Shown piece after piece: positions 19,710-28,289 of a stretch of 32,569 bases of DNA (position 1 is the first letter of the stretch; each line of letters opens with the position of its first letter). Location: assembly GCF_024345475.1 (NCBI RefSeq), contig NZ_JAGQBE010000026.1:1-32569 (forward strand), read 5' to 3'. Made by a program: the position numbers and the translations under genes. The DNA comes from Cyanobium sp. T1B-Tous. Its GTDB lineage: Bacteria > Cyanobacteriota > Cyanobacteriia > PCC-6307 > Cyanobiaceae. The notes below the pieces were generated by a model, which saw only the letters and a list, made by a program, of their open reading frames with translations, did not search any database and was not told the origin of the DNA.

Positions 19710-20034
19710 CCCAGGGCAGCACGATGGAATCCAGGCTCACCCCCGACTCCGCAGGCGCGGGTGGCAGCAGGCCGCGGGCTTCAAGGCGGCCCGGGCTGGT
19801 GAAGGTGAGCACCATCACCGTGGCCAGCCCCACGGCGGCGGAACACACCATGCAGCCGGCCAGCATCAACGAAAACTCACGCCGGTCGTTGGCGGCCTGC
19901 ATCAACTGCAGGGCCCAGGCCACCAACGCCACCACGCCCGCCACCATGCCCAGGGCGATCGCGGTGGAGGCGGGAGGGGGGAGGGCTGGCAGGGCGGTGA
20001 ACACGCGGAGGGAGCAGGGCCGGGAGCAGGCCAC
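19696..20034 (-). CDS. Small two-helix membrane protein between hisF and menG
   Basis: The product is 112 residues from a GTG at 20034, or 102 from a GTG at 20004, which I find slightly more natural. Two hydrophobic segments are seen: ALGMVAGVVALVAWALQLM and a second from LMLAGCMVCSAAVGLATVMVL. A short C-terminal tail follows, ending in VLPWDGQL. I do not recognise the family. The 14-base overlap with the menG start suggests co-translation with the phylloquinone methyltransferase, but a link in function is unproven. Confidence 0.75.
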   Translation of the reverse strand: MACSRPCSLRVFTALPALPPPASTAIALGMVAGVVALVAWALQLMQAANDRREFSLMLAGCMVCSAAVGLATVMVLTFTSPGRLEARGLLPPAPAESGVSLDSIVLPWDGQL

Positions 20035-20064
20035 GACGGGGCTCTTATCGAGATGTTACAAGCG

Positions 20065-20862
20065 TTAACAAGCTGACGTGAGCGGCAGGGCAAGCGGCCG
20101 GATCGGCAGACCGCGGCTCAGCAACTCGGTTTTGATCGCCTCCACGGTGAGCACCCCGTCGTGGAGCAACGAGGCCAGCAGGGCGGCTGAGGCGTGGCCG
20201 CCCTCGGGGCCGGGATCGAGGGCCTGGGCGAGGTGGTCGATGCAGCCAGCACCACCCGAGGCGATCACCGGCACCTCCACCGCATCGGCCACCGCCCGGG
20301 TGAGGTCGAGGGCGTAGCCGGCCTGGGTGCCATCGCCATCCATGGAGGTGAGCAGGATCTCGCCAGCCCCCCGGGCCACCACCTGCCGGGCCCAGGCCAC
20401 CGCATCGAGGCCCGTGTTCTCGCGGCCACCTGTGACATACACATCCCAGCCCCCGCCAGGGCGGGCCCGGGCATCGATCGCCACGACGATGCACTGGCAG
20501 CCGAAGCGCTCGGCCCCGCGGTCCACCAACTCCGGATCGCGCACGGCCGAGGAGTTGAGGCTCACCTTGTCGGCACCGGCCCGCAGCAGCTCGGTGATCC
20601 CCTCAACGCTGCTGATGCCGCCCCCCACGGTGAAGGGGATAGTGACGGCCTCCGCGGTGCGCCGCACCAGCTCCACCAGGGTGCCGCGGCCCTGGTGGCT
20701 GGCGGCGATGTCGAGGAAGACGAGTTCATCGGCACCCGCGGCGCTGTAGCGGCAGGCCAGCTCCACCGGGTCGCCGGCATCCCGCAGACCCACGAAGTTC
20801 ACGCCCTTCACCACCCGGCCATCGGCCACGTCGAGACAGGGAATGATCCGCTTGGCAACCAT
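20065..20862 (-). CDS. hisF: Imidazole glycerol phosphate synthase subunit HisF
   Basis: HisF is the cyclase half of the HisFH complex and uses ammonia delivered by HisH to make imidazole glycerol phosphate and AICAR in histidine synthesis. The 265-residue barrel shows [19 protein letters not shown] with the first catalytic Asp, [49 protein letters not shown] with the second Asp, [18 protein letters not shown]-like MDGDGTQ, and VIASGGAG. The ATG start fits. HisH is not in the window. Slight C-terminal extension after LLSRGLPIR. Confidence 0.97.
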   Translation of the reverse strand: MVAKRIIPCLDVADGRVVKGVNFVGLRDAGDPVELACRYSAAGADELVFLDIAASHQGRGTLVELVRRTAEAVTIPFTVGGGISSVEGITELLRAGADKVSLNSSAVRDPELVDRGAERFGCQCIVVAIDARARPGGGWDVYVTGGRENTGLDAVAWARQVVARGAGEILLTSMDGDGTQAGYALDLTRAVADAVEVPVIASGGAGCIDHLAQALDPGPEGGHASAALLASLLHDGVLTVEAIKTELLSRGLPIRPLALPLTSAC

Positions 20863-20919
20863 GACCGGGAGCTCCGTTGGGCACTGTTAATGTTGCGCCA
20901 CTTTCCAGTCGCGCCGGCC

Positions 20920-21135
20920 ATGTCCCAGGCTGCCACCATCAACATCGGCTCGAAGGTGCGGGTCACCCGGGTGCGTGATCGCATCTCCAACGAGATGGTG
21001 GACTCGCTCAAGGCCGATTCCACGGGCACGGTGACCGGCTTCCGCACGGTGGACGGCAAGGGCATCGGCGTGGTGGTGGAGCTGAGCGGTGGCCAGACCG
21101 CCTGGTTCTTCGACGACGAAATCACCCTCGCCTGA
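20920..21135 (+). CDS. petP: PetP-like small protein (DUF2862), cytochrome b6f subunit
   Basis: The 71-residue protein is a small beta-barrel-like domain: INIGSKVRVTRVRDRIS, GTVTGFRTVDGKGIGVVVEL and TAWFFDDEI. This matches DUF2862, which includes PetP (Synechocystis Ssr2998), a cytoplasmic subunit of the cytochrome b6f complex that affects electron transport. The assignment is from memory of the family and is good but not certain. The ATG at 20920 is chosen because the domain begins soon after; an ATG at 20890 in the same frame would add ten residues. It is divergent from hisF and lies 11 bases upstream of chlG. Confidence 0.8.
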   Translation: MSQAATINIGSKVRVTRVRDRISNEMVDSLKADSTGTVTGFRTVDGKGIGVVVELSGGQTAWFFDDEITLA

Positions 21136-21146
21136 GGCCTAAGCCG

Positions 21147-22127
21147 TTGAGCAACAGCCCCAATCCCGAAGCGGCCAGCGGCGCCGGAGCCCGCCAGCTG
21201 CTGGGCATGAAGGGTGCCAGCGGCACCAGCTCGATCTGGAAGATCCGGCTGCAGCTGATGAAGCCGGTCACCTGGATTCCCCTGATCTGGGGGGTGCTGT
21301 GCGGCGCTGCAGCGTCGGGCAACTTCCACTGGACCCTGCCAGAGGTGGGCGCCTCGATCGCCTGCATGCTGATGAGCGGTCCCCTGCTGGCTGGCTACAC
21401 CCAGACGATCAACGACTACTACGACCGCGAGATCGACGCGATCAACGAGCCCTACCGGCCCATTCCCTCCGGCGCCATTCCCCTCGGCCAGGTGAAGGCC
21501 CAGATCTGGATCCTGCTGCTGGCGGGGCTCGGCGTGGCCTACGGCCTGGATCTCTGGGCCGGCCACAGCACCCCGGTGGTGTTTCTGCTGGCCCTGGGCG
21601 GTTCGTTTGTGAGCTTCATCTATTCCGCCCCTCCCCTGAAGCTGAAGCAGAACGGCTGGCTGGGCAATTACGCCCTGGGCGCCAGCTACATCGCCCTGCC
21701 CTGGTGGGCCGGCCAGGCCCTGTTTGGCCAGCTCACCTGGACCACCGCGATCCTCACCCTCGCCTATTCGCTGGCGGGCCTGGGCATCGCCGTGGTGAAC
21801 GACTTCAAGAGCGTGGAAGGGGATCGGGCCCTGGGCCTGCAGAGCCTGCCGGTGGTGTTCGGCATTGAGAAGGCCAGCTGGATCAGCGCCGGCATGATCG
21901 ATGTGTTTCAGCTGGCGATGGTGGCCGTACTGATTGCCATTGGCCAGCACTTCGCCGCGGTGCTGCTGGTGCTGCTGATCATTCCCCAGATCACCTTCCA
22001 GGACATCTGGCTGCTGCGCGATCCGGTGGCCTTCGACGTGAAATACCAGGCCAGCGCCCAGCCGTTCCTGGTGCTGGGGATGCTGGTGACGGCCCTGGCG
22101 ATCGGCCACAGCGTGCTGGTTGCCTGA
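21147..22127 (+). CDS. chlG: Chlorophyll a synthase ChlG
   Basis: ChlG attaches phytyl or geranylgeranyl diphosphate to chlorophyllide in the thylakoid or plasma membrane. The 326-residue UbiA-family prenyltransferase has about eight helices. The prenyl-diphosphate binding motif is NDYYDREIDAINEPYRPIP near residue 90-110, and the second Asp-rich motif is VVNDFKSVEGDRALGLQS near 215. The start codon is TTG at 21147, eleven bases after petP. Its stop lies a few bases past the first possible start of the penicillin-binding protein gene. The three genes form a likely operon of photosynthetic and envelope functions. Confidence 0.96.
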   Translation: MSNSPNPEAASGAGARQLLGMKGASGTSSIWKIRLQLMKPVTWIPLIWGVLCGAAASGNFHWTLPEVGASIACMLMSGPLLAGYTQTINDYYDREIDAINEPYRPIPSGAIPLGQVKAQIWILLLAGLGVAYGLDLWAGHSTPVVFLLALGGSFVSFIYSAPPLKLKQNGWLGNYALGASYIALPWWAGQALFGQLTWTTAILTLAYSLAGLGIAVVNDFKSVEGDRALGLQSLPVVFGIEKASWISAGMIDVFQLAMVAVLIAIGQHFAAVLLVLLIIPQITFQDIWLLRDPVAFDVKYQASAQPFLVLGMLVTALAIGHSVLVA

Positions 22128-22128
22128 G

Positions 22129-24258
22129 GTGGCCCGCTCCGGCAGCAAGGCCGCTCCCAAGGCCCCAACCCACGCGCGGCGGACCAATTTGGTGGGAGCG
22201 GGGGTGCTGGCGGCCCTGATCGGTGGCGGCGTGGCCTGCGGCCAGGCTGCCCTGGTGGCGGGCTTCGACAACCTGCTGCCCGACGCCCGGGGCATCAACC
22301 ACTTCAACCGCCCCGGCACCCTGACGATCCTCTCGGCCGATGGCCAGGTGGTGCACAAGATCGGGCCGGTGACCCGCGAAAAGCTCACCCCCGAAACCCT
22401 GCCCGCCCTGGTGGAAGAGGCCTTCATCGCCGCCGAGGACCGGCGCTTCTACCAGCACGACGGCATCGACCCGGTGGGCATCGGCCGGGCCCTGGTGCGC
22501 AACATCACCCAGCGGTCGGTGGAGGAAGGGGCCAGCACGATCACCCAGCAGCTGGCCCGCACGGTGTTCCTCAGTCAGGACCGCACCCTGGTGCGCAAGG
22601 TGAAGGAGGCGGCCCTGGCCGGCAAGCTCGAGCGCCAGCTCAGCAAGCGCCAGATCCTCACCGAATACCTCAATGTGGTGTATTTGGGCTCGAGTGCCTA
22701 CGGCGTGGCCGATGCGGCCTGGGTGTACTTCTCGAAAGCCCCCGACCAGCTCAACCTCGCCGAGGCCGCCCTGATCGCCGGGCTGCCGCCCGCCCCCTCG
22801 GTGTATTCACCGCTGGTGAACCCCGATCTCGCCCTGGAGCGCCGGGCCGTGGTGCTGCGCCGCATGCAGGAGGCCGGCTTCATCAGCGAGGCGGAGCAGC
22901 TGCAGGCCCAGGCCGCGCCCCTGCAGCTCAAGCCCGCGGAGCCCAAGTATTGGGACAGCCAGGCCCCCTGGTTCAGCAGCTGGGTGCAGCAGGAACTGCC
23001 GGGCGTGCTCACCAAGGAGCAGCTGGAGGTGGGCGGTCTGACGGTGCGCAGCAGCGTCAATCTGGCCTGGCAGGGCCAGGCCCAGAAGGCGATCGACACC
23101 TATGCCACCGGTGGCATGGAAGGGGCCCTGGTGGCGATGGAACCCGGCACCGGCCTGGTGCGGGCGATGGTGGGCGGCACCGACTTCAAGGCCAGCCAGT
23201 TCAACCGGGCCGCCCAGGCGCTGCGCTCGCCCGGCTCCACCTTCAAGCTGTTCGTGTATCTGACAGCGCTGAAGGAGGGGATGCTGCCGGAGCGGGTGTT
23301 CCGCGATTCGGCCCGCTGCTTCGCCGGCTACTGCCCGAAGAACTTCGGCAACCGCTACCTGGGTTCGGTGTCGATGGTGGTGGCCCTGCAGAACTCGCTC
23401 AACACCGTGGCAGTAGCGCTGCTGCAGGAGCTGGGCTTCGACAAGGTGATCGACACGGCCAAGAGCCTGGGCATCACGCGGGAGTTGGGGCGGTTCTACC
23501 CGATGGCGCTGGGGGCCTATGAGCAGACCGTGGTTGACATGACCGCGGCCTATGCGGCCATCAACAACGGCGGCATCTATGTGAAGCCCACACCGTTTGA
23601 GGAGATCCTCGGCCCCGATGGTGAGCTTCTCTGGAGCCGCCGGGTGGAGGGCGACGCGGGCCGGCGCGCCGTGAGCAGCGACCTCGCCGCCATGATGCTG
23701 TGGATGCTGCAGCGGGCGGTGCAATCGGGCACCGGCGGTGGGGCGGCCCTGCCCGATCGGCCCGTGGCAGGCAAAACCGGCACCTCAGAGGGGGGCCGGG
23801 ATCTGTGGTTCATCGGCTCCATCCCCCAGCTCACCACGGGGGTGTGGCTGGGCTACGACAGCAGTCGCGAAACCAAGAACACCAGTGTGGTGGCCACCTA
23901 CGCCTGGCGGGCCTTCATGGCGCCGATCAGCAAGGACCTGCCGGTGCGCCAGTTCCCGCCAAGGCCCGTGCTGCAGGACAGCTACAAGCCGGGGCGCAAG
24001 GGCCCATTCCGCCGCAACGACGGCCCGCCCCCCAACGACGCCCCGCGGGACTCCGCGCCCCAGCCCTGGGACCTCGATCCCACCCCCAGCGTTGAGGAGC
24101 GCCCAGCAGACGGCACCGGCGCCCCCGCCGCTCCGGCCCCCAGCCCCGCCGCTCCCCAGGCCGCTGCGCCCAGCGAACCGGCGCCGGCCCCCGGCCCGGC
24201 CACGCCCCCCCCGCTGGACGCCCCGCCACCGCCGGTGGTGGCGCCACCACTGCCTTAA
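22129..24258 (+). CDS. Class A penicillin-binding protein (bifunctional PBP1a type)
   Basis: About 709 residues from GTG at 22129; a TTG at 22120 would overlap chlG and give 712. A membrane helix at about 22-42 precedes the glycosyltransferase domain (GT51), recognised by EEAFIAAEDRRFYQHDGID and GASTITQQLARTVFL. The transpeptidase domain has SPGSTFKLFVY (SxxK), NSLNT (SxN) and VAGKTGTSEG (KTG). Both activities build peptidoglycan in the periplasm. After about residue 620 the protein turns into a Pro/Ala-rich low-complexity tail of some 80 residues. The paralogue is not specified. Confidence 0.95.
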   Translation: MARSGSKAAPKAPTHARRTNLVGAGVLAALIGGGVACGQAALVAGFDNLLPDARGINHFNRPGTLTILSADGQVVHKIGPVTREKLTPETLPALVEEAFIAAEDRRFYQHDGIDPVGIGRALVRNITQRSVEEGASTITQQLARTVFLSQDRTLVRKVKEAALAGKLERQLSKRQILTEYLNVVYLGSSAYGVADAAWVYFSKAPDQLNLAEAALIAGLPPAPSVYSPLVNPDLALERRAVVLRRMQEAGFISEAEQLQAQAAPLQLKPAEPKYWDSQAPWFSSWVQQELPGVLTKEQLEVGGLTVRSSVNLAWQGQAQKAIDTYATGGMEGALVAMEPGTGLVRAMVGGTDFKASQFNRAAQALRSPGSTFKLFVYLTALKEGMLPERVFRDSARCFAGYCPKNFGNRYLGSVSMVVALQNSLNTVAVALLQELGFDKVIDTAKSLGITRELGRFYPMALGAYEQTVVDMTAAYAAINNGGIYVKPTPFEEILGPDGELLWSRRVEGDAGRRAVSSDLAAMMLWMLQRAVQSGTGGGAALPDRPVAGKTGTSEGGRDLWFIGSIPQLTTGVWLGYDSSRETKNTSVVATYAWRAFMAPISKDLPVRQFPPRPVLQDSYKPGRKGPFRRNDGPPPNDAPRDSAPQPWDLDPTPSVEERPADGTGAPAAPAPSPAAPQAAAPSEPAPAPGPATPPPLDAPPPPVVAPPLP

Positions 24259-24268
24259 CGCCGCAGCC

Positions 24269-25651
24269 CTAGCCGGGAGCTCCCGCCGGCGCCTGCACCA
24301 GGGCCGCGAAGAAACCATCCCCCCCGCCGGGCGCTGGCCAGCGCTGCCATTGCTGCCGCCGCACCCAGCCGGGATGGTCGGCGAGGAAGGCCTCGATCAG
24401 CTCGCCGTTTTCAGCCGGATGCACGGTGCAGGTGGCATACACCAGCTGGCCGGCGGGCTTGAGCAGGGGCACCAGGGCCTCCAGCAGCTGGCGTTGCAGC
24501 CCCACCAACTCTCGGATCGTTTCAGGGGAAAGCCGCCAGCGGGCATCGGCGTGTCGGGCCAGGGTGCCGAGCCCCGAACAGGGTGCATCCAGCAAGATGC
24601 GGTCAAACCAGCCGCGCCACTCCGGCTTCTGGGCCACCAGCTCCGCCGCATCGGCGGCCAGGGTGTGGATGCTCTGCAGGCCGAGGCGGGCGGCATTGAC
24701 ACCCACCCGGCGCAGCCGGCCCTCGGAGCGATCCACGGCCCACACCTCCCCCTGGTCGCCCATCAGCTCGGCCAGGTGGGTGCTCTTGCCGCCGGGGGCG
24801 GCGCAGGCATCGAGGATCCGCTCGCCGGGCTGGGGATCGAGCAGCAGGCCCACCGCCTGGGCGGCGCGGTCCTGCACACACCAGTGGCCCTCGGCGTAGC
24901 CGGGCAGGGCGCGCAACTCGCCGCTGCGGCCCAGGAGCGTGAGGCCGCCGGGCAGCTCCGGTAGGGGGGCCGCCTCGATGCCGGCGGCAATGAAGGCCTC
25001 CAAAGCACCAGCAGGCGTGGTGCGCAGCGGATTGACGCGCAAGTCGAGGGCGGGGGGCTGGTTGCAGGCCAGGCCGAAGGCTTCCGGATCCGGCCAGGTG
25101 AGCACCAGCTCCGCCAGCCAGGGGGGCAGGGAGTGGCGCAGGCCCAAGGCGGCGGCGGGATCGTCGGGGAGGGGGCCCAGACCATCCCAGGGCTCAGGCC
25201 CGGCCCCCGCGCGCCGGCGCCCGCAGGCCCGCAGCAGGCCATTGGCCACCGGCGCCAGCCGGCCCAGTCCACCCCGCTTGGCCAATTCCACGGTGGTGCT
25301 CACCGCCGCCGAGGCCGGCACCCGGCTGCTGAACAGCAGCTGGTAGAGCCCCAAGTGCAGCAGCCAGCGCAACTTGGGTGGCTGGCGCGCAGCGGGCACC
25401 TTGCCGAGGGCATCGAGCCAGGCATCCAGCAGGCGCCGCTGGCGAATGGCGCCGTAGGCGAGTTCGGTGGCCAGGGCGCGGTCGGCGCCTTCGAGGGGAT
25501 GGCGCTGCAGCTCCCGCTCCAGGGCCACATCGGCGTAAGCGCCGCCGCCCACCGCCAGCAACACCTGCCAGGCCAGCTGGCGCGGCGCCAAACCGATGGC
25601 GCTGGATTCAGGGGTGGCGGCAGGGGGCAGGGGGACGGACGACTGGGGCAT
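24269..25651 (-). CDS. rsmB: 16S rRNA (cytosine-967-C5) methyltransferase RsmB/Sun
   Basis: This 460-residue enzyme has an N-terminal NusB-like helical domain (about 20-150; LAWQVLLAVGGGAYADVALE) and a C-terminal SAM-dependent methyltransferase. The motifs DACAAPGGKSTHLAEL (motif I), DAPCSGLGTLARHADARW (motif IV, PCS) and VYATCTVHPAENGELIE (motif VI, catalytic TC) are intact. The ATG at 25651 is used because conserved sequence begins at LAPRQLAW soon after; an open frame extends upstream into the next gene. It converges on the penicillin-binding protein gene with a 10-base gap. Confidence 0.95.
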   Translation of the reverse strand: MPQSSVPLPPAATPESSAIGLAPRQLAWQVLLAVGGGAYADVALERELQRHPLEGADRALATELAYGAIRQRRLLDAWLDALGKVPAARQPPKLRWLLHLGLYQLLFSSRVPASAAVSTTVELAKRGGLGRLAPVANGLLRACGRRRAGAGPEPWDGLGPLPDDPAAALGLRHSLPPWLAELVLTWPDPEAFGLACNQPPALDLRVNPLRTTPAGALEAFIAAGIEAAPLPELPGGLTLLGRSGELRALPGYAEGHWCVQDRAAQAVGLLLDPQPGERILDACAAPGGKSTHLAELMGDQGEVWAVDRSEGRLRRVGVNAARLGLQSIHTLAADAAELVAQKPEWRGWFDRILLDAPCSGLGTLARHADARWRLSPETIRELVGLQRQLLEALVPLLKPAGQLVYATCTVHPAENGELIEAFLADHPGWVRRQQWQRWPAPGGGDGFFAALVQAPAGAPG

Positions 25652-25661
25652 GGCTCCACAC

Positions 25662-25970
25662 CTAGCGCGGCTGCCAGCGGTGGCGGGCCAGGGGCAGGCG
25701 ACCGGCGGTGTCCACCGGGATGCCCTCGGCCAGCAACAGCTCCCGTTGGATCCAGTCGCTGCCTTCGCGGCTGGGGGTGAAGCTGATCTGGCCGCGGGCA
25801 TTCACCACCCGGTGCCAGGGAATCGGCGAGGGCAGGGGCAGGCGGCGCAGGGCCCAACCCACCTGGCGCGCCGCACCCCAAACGCCGATCAGCTCGGCGA
25901 TCTGGCCGTAGGTGGCGAGCTGGCCCGGGGGGATCTGGGCCACGGCATCCCATACCCTCTGATCAAAGGA
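25662..25970 (-). CDS. Alkyltransferase-like protein (Atl family), start codon unclear
   Basis: The frame encodes the DNA-binding domain of O6-alkylguanine-DNA alkyltransferases: FDQRVWDAVAQIPPGQLATYGQIAELIG, then ARQVGWALRRLP, and the active-site region as PWHRVVNARG. The cysteine of the PCHRV motif is Trp here, so the protein cannot accept alkyl groups. This is the known pattern of Atl proteins, which flag O6-alkylguanine for nucleotide excision repair. Length is about 100 residues. No ATG, GTG or TTG lies just before the conserved FDQRVWDAV; the nearest internal one is GTG at 25943, and an upstream GTG would run into trmH. The coordinates mark the conserved domain. Confidence 0.8.
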   Translation of the reverse strand, partial: SFDQRVWDAVAQIPPGQLATYGQIAELIGVWGAARQVGWALRRLPLPSPIPWHRVVNARGQISFTPSREGSDWIQRELLLAEGIPVDTAGRLPLARHRWQPR

Positions 25971-25982
25971 GTGCTGCCGCCC

Positions 25983-26678
25983 ATGCCCCTGCTGCCCCGC
26001 CGCTTCGAGCGGCTCAAGGCCGTGCTCGATCGCCGCATGGGCGACCTCACCGTGGTGCTGGAGCACGTGGACAAGCCCCACAACCTCTCGGCCATCCTGC
26101 GCAGCTGCGATGCCGTGGGGGTGCTGGAGGCCCATGTGGTGAGCCTGGCAGGCCGCACCCCCACCTTCAACTGCACGGCCAAGGGCAGCGAGAAGTGGGT
26201 GCCCCTGCACCGCCACAGCGACGGCGACTGCGTGGCGCTGCTCACCCAGCTGAAGGCCCAGGGTTTCCGGCTCTATGGCACCCACCTGTCGGTGGAGGCG
26301 GTGGACTACCGCCAGTGCGACTTCACCGGCCCCAGTGCGCTGGTGCTGGGGGCCGAGAAGTGGGGCCTGAGCACAGCGGCGGCCGCGTTGGTGGACCAGC
26401 CGATCGTGATCCCGATGCAGGGCATGGTGCAGTCGCTGAACGTGAGCGTGGCCTGCGCCACCTTGCTGTTTGAAGCGCTGCGCCAGCGGCAGGCGGCCGG
26501 GGTGCTGCCGAGCCACGGCGAGGGCGTGCCGGCCGAGCGCTACGGGCCGTTGCTGTTTGAGTGGGCCTACCCGGAGGTGGCGGCCTGGTGCCGGAAGGAG
26601 GGGCGCCCCTACCCGGCCCTGGATGCCGAGGGCGCCATCTGCGAAACCCTGCCCCGCACGGTCAAGCTGCGCTACTAA
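25983..26678 (+). CDS. trmH: tRNA (guanosine-18-2'-O)-methyltransferase TrmH (SpoU family)
   Basis: This 231-residue SPOUT enzyme methylates the ribose of G18 in the D-loop of tRNAs. Motif 1 is KPHNLSAILRSCDAVGV, motif 2 ALVLGAEKWGLS and motif 3 IVIPMQGMVQSLNVSVACATLLFEA, which form the knotted SAM site. A C-terminal extension carries a GAICETLPRTVKLRY end. The ATG at 25983 is preceded by AAAGGAG, a strong ribosome site about nine bases upstream. It is divergent from the alkyltransferase-like gene. Confidence 0.93.
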   Translation: MPLLPRRFERLKAVLDRRMGDLTVVLEHVDKPHNLSAILRSCDAVGVLEAHVVSLAGRTPTFNCTAKGSEKWVPLHRHSDGDCVALLTQLKAQGFRLYGTHLSVEAVDYRQCDFTGPSALVLGAEKWGLSTAAAALVDQPIVIPMQGMVQSLNVSVACATLLFEALRQRQAAGVLPSHGEGVPAERYGPLLFEWAYPEVAAWCRKEGRPYPALDAEGAICETLPRTVKLRY

Positions 26679-26685
26679 GAACGCC

Positions 26686-26898
26686 CTACTGAAACCGGCG
26701 GGCACTGGGCAGCCACAGGGCCAGGCCGAGGGCCGCCAACTCGAGCAGGATCTGGCGGCCACCCAGCAGCACCACGGCCAGGGCCACCGCGGCGATCAGC
26801 TTCTGGAACAGGCTCCAGACGTCGTCGGCATTGGCGCTGCCGCTGCACCACAGGGTGGCCGCGACGGCCAGCAGGAGTAGATCCAACCACCAGGGCAT
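26686..26898 (-). CDS. Small membrane hypothetical protein
   Basis: The product is 70 residues with three hydrophobic stretches (WLDLLLLAVAATLW, LIAAVALAVVLLGG and LLELAALGLALWLP) and a short basic end. The ATG at 26898 places the first hydrophobic stretch at the very start. I recognise no family. It converges on trmH with a gap of seven bases. Strong hydrophobic pattern supports coding. Function unknown. Confidence 0.6.
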   Translation of the reverse strand: MPWWLDLLLLAVAATLWCSGSANADDVWSLFQKLIAAVALAVVLLGGRQILLELAALGLALWLPSARRFQ

Positions 26899-26900
26899 GG

Positions 26901-27125
26901 GTGATCCACCGGGTGACGGGAGTGCTTCCATTGTGGAGCGCCTTCATCGCCCTGGCGCGGGCCGTGTACATCACCAATGACGAACGGGCCGCCGTGAAAC
27001 GGGCCATCAACGAGCGCCACGGCTCGGTGATTGTGGAGGAGAAGCTCTATGCCGATTACACCACCTGCTTCACGACCCCCCAGACACAACCGAGCGAACA
27101 CCGCAATCCCGTGCAAAATGGCTAG
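26901..27125 (+). CDS. Small hypothetical protein
   Basis: A frame of 74 residues from GTG at 26901, or fewer from GTG 26922 or TTG 26931. The central part, AFIALARAVYITNDERAAVKRAINERHGSV, looks helical and natural, while the last 20 residues are low in character. I do not recognise it. It begins almost back to back with the membrane protein gene at 26898, so either the real start lies downstream or one of the two is not expressed. It may be a fragment of a larger gene. Confidence 0.4.
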   Translation: MIHRVTGVLPLWSAFIALARAVYITNDERAAVKRAINERHGSVIVEEKLYADYTTCFTTPQTQPSEHRNPVQNG

Positions 27126-27149
27126 CAAAACTCCATTTCGGCTGCGGAT

Positions 27150-28289
27150 ATGGCGGCAGTGCGGCGATTTTTGCAGCCACCTCCTGGCAGCTTCTTCCTG
27201 TTTGGCCCCCGCGGCACCGGCAAGTCGACCTGGCTGGCACAGGTGTTCCCCGAAGCCCTGCGGTTGGATCTGCTGGCACCGGATGTACTGAGGGCCTACC
27301 AGGCCCGGCCAGAGCGGCTTTCGGACTTCATCGCTGCCGCTGGCACGACCGCTCACACGGTGGTGATCGACGAAATCCAGAAAGCCCCCCAGTTGCTCGA
27401 CGTGGTGCATGTCCTGGTGGAGCAGCGGCGGGATCTGCGTTTTGTGCTCACCGGTTCGAGTGCCCGCAAGCTGCGCCACGGGGCCGCGAACCTGCTCGGT
27501 GGGCGGCTGGTGGCCGTGCACATGGGGCCCTTCATGGCTGCTGAGCTCGGCCAGGATTTTGATCTGATGCGGGCCCAGGCCAACGGACTGGTGCCCCTTG
27601 TGTGGCAGGCCGTGGACCCCCAGGCCACCTTGGCGGCCTATGCCTCGCTGTATCTGCAGGAAGAGGTGCAGGCGGAAGCCCTGGTGCGTCAGATCGGCGA
27701 CTTTGCAAGGTTTCTGGAGGTGATCAGCTTTTCGCAGGGCACCCTGCTCAACCTGGCAAACCTGGCCCGGGAAACCGAGATACCCCGCAAAAGGGCTGAA
27801 AGCTATCTGGGAATTCTTGAGGATCTGTTGATCAGCTTTCGGCTGCCGGTGTTTCAACGGCGAGCCCAGCGGCAGCTGGTGCAGCACCAGAAGTTTTTCT
27901 GCTTCGATGCCGGAGTTTTCCGCTCCCTCAGGCCCCGCGGCCCGCTTGATGGGCCGGAAGAGATTGGTGGCATCGCTTTGGAATCCCTGGTGGCACAGCA
28001 CCTGCGGGCGCTCTGCCAGCTGCGGCCAGGAGGGGCCCAACTCAGCTTCTGGCGCACCCGATCTGGACTGGAGGTGGATTTCGTCGTGTATGGCCCAGAC
28101 CTATTTATGGCCATCGAGGTGAAACACAGCCGTCGCATCGATCGCAGCGACCTCAAGGCGCTGCGGGCCTTCGGTGAGGACTACCCAGAGGCAGAGCGCT
28201 TGCTGCTCTCCTTGTGCCCAGAACCGCTGCTGATCGATGGCATCCGCTGTGAACCTCTGGAAGCCTGGTTGAGGCAACTGCGCCCTTAG
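27150..28289 (+). CDS. AAA-type ATPase with DUF4143 domain
   Basis: The 379-residue protein begins with a P-loop domain: GPRGTGKST (Walker A, residues 19-27), VVIDEIQKAP (Walker B, D74 and E75) and a sensor-like VLTGSSARKL. This is the AAA_14 family. The C-terminal DUF4143 domain ends in a nuclease-like pattern, GLEVDFVVYG and AIEVKHS (D310, E323, K325), which matches a PD-(D/E)xK fold. These proteins are widespread, patchily distributed and often horizontally moved; their function is unknown. The end converges on the ABC permease with a four-base overlap. The start ATG is upstream of the P-loop by 18 residues, which fits the family. Confidence 0.9.
   Translation: MAAVRRFLQPPPGSFFLFGPRGTGKSTWLAQVFPEALRLDLLAPDVLRAYQARPERLSDFIAAAGTTAHTVVIDEIQKAPQLLDVVHVLVEQRRDLRFVLTGSSARKLRHGAANLLGGRLVAVHMGPFMAAELGQDFDLMRAQANGLVPLVWQAVDPQATLAAYASLYLQEEVQAEALVRQIGDFARFLEVISFSQGTLLNLANLARETEIPRKRAESYLGILEDLLISFRLPVFQRRAQRQLVQHQKFFCFDAGVFRSLRPRGPLDGPEEIGGIALESLVAQHLRALCQLRPGGAQLSFWRTRSGLEVDFVVYGPDLFMAIEVKHSRRIDRSDLKALRAFGEDYPEAERLLLSLCPEPLLIDGIRCEPLEAWLRQLRP

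Noticed and set aside
20808-22427. 539-codon minus-strand frame opposite petP and chlG
   Set aside because: The conserved proteins are on the plus strand; this frame has no domain and is low in complexity.
24274-24285. CGGGAGCTCCCG palindrome between convergent genes as a terminator
   Set aside because: It has no loop and no T-run and lies inside the rsmB coding end.
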